NCBI GenBank assembly: GCA_034670405.1
Contig: JAXDDX010000124.1
Coordinates: 1,049,501-1,113,500 of the forward strand
Reading direction: 5' to 3'
DNA: 64,000 bases
Source of the DNA: Hoplostethus atlanticus
Lineage: Eukaryota; Chordata; Actinopteri; Trachichthyiformes; Trachichthyidae
The first letter of the stretch is position 1. Each line of letters opens with the position of its first letter. The position numbers were made by a program, and so were the translations under genes. The notes below the pieces were generated by a model. That model was not told the DNA's origin, searched no databases, and saw only the letters and a program-made list of their open reading frames with translations. Positions 61,301 through 64,000 of this stretch are shown one piece after another.

Positions 61301-62410
61301 AAGCTGGTCGCCCATCTCAATATTCAGAAGGGTCAGACTGCCAAGAAACAAGAACACACAATGTGCCATCTGGTAATTCGCAGTCCTCCTCATCAACTCT
61401 GCCCAATCTGGAGTCTCTCAGAGATGACATCAATAAGCCACGCTGACCAGAGGGCATGCTCTTAAATTGATATAAAAAAACAAACACATGTATGTCTGTA
61501 GTTATCTTTCTTGGTGTTGCTATCACTCCTGGAGTCGTCTACGATTCACATCCAAGGGCGACACTCACACATTTCATATTCTCTCAGGATTTAAGTGGTA
61601 CTTTGTATATGAAAATAACTGCTGAACCCGAAAACGATTTCCATGCGGAAAGAAATCGCATTTGCTGACATGTGAAAAGGGGCAATCATGGAGAGTTCGC
61701 TCCAACGCTCGGATATCCAAACAGGGCATGTTTGTCTATCTGTCTGCATTAGCGGCCGCCATACTGGGGTGCCTCTGTTCGTCTCTCAGGACCGGAGGAT
61801 TTAAATGTGACCCATAATTGGGTGGAAAGGGCTCAGGGACCTTGTTTCCTCCAGCTAGTCCCTGGTGATTGAGGAGGGAGAGACAAGCGAGGGAAGGGGG
61901 TCTCCACGCTCCACCCAGCATGCACAGGGGGAGGGAAACAACTGGGCATGCAGCACATGCACCTGATTTACATCCAATACTTCTAATTGCCTACGTTTCA
62001 GTCCTATTACTGGACTTTTGTACCTGTTTATGTTGCCTGGGCCCCTTATGTTCCCGCAGGATTTGAAATTCATGTACTGTCTCAATCGTCAATCATCCTG
62101 ACAGCTCGAGGGGGGCTGCAGCTGCCAGGGAGGCTGAATACTTCATAGGTATGACCATAAATATTGCTTGAATTAGAATTACCATTAGGCCTTCTGAAGA
62201 GGAATGAAAGAATTAGAGTGGATAACAGAAAATGAGCTGAAGAAAAGAGAGGAAATACTGTTTATATGACAAAACTCCTATTGCTCCTATTTCTTTATGG
62301 CGTGAATAAGACTTGATAATTGATTTAATAACTTTAATACTTTTTGGAAGCAGAGAAGACAAACAACACATCAGTGTTTTTACAAAGATACACACACACA
62401 CCTGCACAAA
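58341..62410. other. intergenic, nothing coding
   Basis: ORFs on both strands (for example 60577-60890 and 61127-61465) show no family features. 59340-59530 is repeat-poor with TCAATTGCATTAGAGCATTTAA-like words. No element recognised. Confidence 0.35.
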
Positions 62411-62412
62411 CA

Positions 62413-62504
62413 CAAATGTAGTCTTTTATGTCCACATGGAAACAATAAACACACACACACACACACACACACACTTTAGTCTTTTATAGCCACATGGAAA
62501 CAGT

Positions 62505-62543
<39 letters not shown>

Positions 62544-62545
62544 TG
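62413..62545. repeat. two-copy duplication ending in (AC)n
   Basis: TAGTCTTTTAT..CCACATGGAAACA.TAAA followed by (AC)n occurs twice in tandem (unit about 63 bp) with a few substitutions. Confidence 0.85.
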
Positions 62546-62860
62546 CTCACCCTGTCCCAAACCTTTCTAACTGTTCAGTTTACTGTCTACTCAGCTGCCT
62601 CGGTCCCTTTGATGTCCCTACACTCATCTTAAATCCCCACTGATATGAAACATACAATCAGGGCTGATAGTGAGCACCATAATACTCTCCACATGGTTCC
62701 TCAACATGCAAGCAACTTTCAATTAAGGATTGTCTCTTTCCCCCCGCTGTCTCCCCTCTGTCCCAGGGCCCAGATAGCAGGATGCACCCAGCTGAGATGC
62801 TGGATCAAAATCCCCTGTTGCTGTCCTGCAGAAATGCACTGCAAAAGATTGAACATGTAA

Positions 62861-64000
62861 TACAGTTTCTCAGTTGTTTACACACATTTTCTGAAACTTG
62901 GCCTAATTTTCTCAAAATTTAAACACTAGACAATAAAGCGACACAGCCACAAACTGCAAAACTCCACAAATAGGTTCCAAAAAGAAACATTCAAAACAAT
63001 TTAATTTTCATCCAAATGATAACACATGCCAGTGAGAATAAATCTAAGAACCAGTTGCATTCTGATGTCCTTTATAAAAAAACACTACCATGAATACCTT
63101 GACTCATCAGTAGTCATCAGTTAAGCTCCAAAGCTATAAACAACACAAAAAAGCATTTGAAAAAAAATGCATTTGATCTCCCATCTAAATTATACATTGC
63201 CTTCAGCTGGCACACGATAGCCATCAAATACATAAACACTACTGAATACCATTATACACTAGTGAGAAATCAAAAACACTACGAGAAAAAGTTGAAACCA
63301 GTAACCGTCCCAGAACAACCAATCTCTCTACATTTTGCTTTAATATGCTGCTGCAAGTGTGCAAACGTGAACAAAATATCACATTTTTATTTTCTTAATT
63401 TCACCTGAATTTGCCAGCAGACATTAAAAGTTGGAGAAACATAACAAGTATCAAGTAAAAATTAAAAAAAGTATTCCCCTACATTAAGGAATACATACTA
63501 CTTATTGTTAAAGAAAAAAAGCTAATGTGTTCGTCTTCAGCATCCTGTCTCTGCTGGGTACCTCCTGCTCCAACCCTGGCAAGACTCCAAGGCAAAAGGT
63601 CCCCACAAGCCTGCTCCATAGCCTGGAGAAGGTTTATCCTGCTCATGGGGATTTCGGTCATACACCTTCCACTGCCATGCCAAGAAAAACTCCCCTTCGG
63701 GGGTTAAGGAACGGGGATTAGGGAGGAAGAAACAGATTGGAGAATTGCGGGTTGTCGGTGAACCAGTCATGGACCAGAACAGCGCAGTGGAAGCTGACAT
63801 TGTCCCAAATGATGATGTAGCAGGGCTGCTCTGGCCACCCCGGCTCCTGCTGCTCCTGGAATAGAACATCCCATAGACCATGGAGGAATGCAAGCAGATG
63901 TTCAGTGTCATATGGGGACAGGGTGGCGTGGCGGTGGAGGGCCCCGTGATGGCTGCACAAAGAGTGACATTGCCTCTACGCCGGCCACGGGCATGCACAA
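62861..64000 (-). mobile_element. IS630/Tc1-mariner-like element, cut by window edge
   Basis: Begins TACAGTTTCTCAGTTGTTTA, a relative of the termini of the 28.6-kb element. It contains the transposase remnant at 63525-63998 on the minus strand. The other end is beyond the window. The 0.65 kb between terminus and transposase is AT-rich and non-coding. Confidence 0.65.
63525..63998 (-). pseudogene. DDE transposase remnant (IS630-like), frameshifted
   Basis: Minus-strand similarity jumps between frames: RGRRRGNVTLCAAI (about 63990-63945); HHGALHRHATLSPYDTEH to YIIIWDNVSFHCAVLVHDWF and FSNLFLPP (63955-63718); PEGEFFLAWQWKVYDRNPHE (about 63700-63635); LLQAMEQACGDL (about 63640-63600). WDN.SFH holds the second catalytic Asp and the normal NP.EEFF motif holds the Glu. 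Here that motif is degraded to TPEGEFF. At least three frame breaks mean it is inactive. The N-terminal part and first catalytic Asp lie outside the window. Confidence 0.75.

Noticed and set aside
60577..61465. Several ORFs of 70-112 codons on both strands
   Set aside because: Mutually overlapping, low complexity, no family signature.
1..64000. tRNA, rRNA or known small RNA genes
   Set aside because: None recognised on reading; a tRNAscan or Rfam scan would be needed to exclude them.

Overview
This is vertebrate nuclear DNA, most likely from a teleost fish. It has split genes with GT-AG introns and many long (CA)n tracts. It carries fish-style non-LTR retrotransposons and an IS630/Tc1-like element. 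Its one clear gene has vertebrate-type protein sequence packed into about 14 kb. I cannot name the species.

The gene is a complete glis3 (GLI-similar 3, a Krueppel-type zinc-finger transcription factor) on the minus strand. I rebuilt ten coding exons between 19216 (ATG) and 5849 (TGA). All splice junctions are GT-AG and all phases agree. The coding length is 2,706 nt, giving 901 residues. A non-coding first exon with a consensus donor lies at about 20005-20290. The five C2H2 fingers are encoded by exons 4 (ZF1, ZF2 and the first Cys of ZF3), 5 (rest of ZF3, ZF4) and 6 (ZF5). The C-terminus ends in the CPSQ..YTEG signature that I recall for GLIS3, not GLIS1.

Layout: 1-5.4 kb is the flank 3' of glis3. 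It has no recognisable coding exon, but it has a possible minus-strand promoter/first exon near 1.8 kb, plus-strand poly(A) signals, and a palindromic RFX X-box at 4.2 kb. 5.4-20.3 kb is glis3. 20.3-64 kb is a gene-poor upstream region with no recognisable cellular exon. It contains patches of low-repeat, possibly conserved non-coding sequence, including a GLIS-type binding site at 47.4 kb. It also holds a decayed LINE with a DNA element inserted in it (27.5-30.6 kb), a second scrambled LINE (37.9-39.3 kb), possible hAT-like debris (36.5 kb), and a 1-kb pentanucleotide satellite (41.0-42.1 kb). A frameshifted IS630/Tc1-like transposase runs off the right edge (62.9-64.0 kb).

The items most worth a second look are: the 87-nt stop-free intron 3 of glis3, which contains a GAT repeat; the (TG)25 tract beside the last acceptor; the matching terminal repeats that link the 28.6-kb element to the transposase at 63.5 kb; the higher-order satellite; and a hairpin at 54.3 kb. 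Family assignments rest on recalled protein families. No database search was run.
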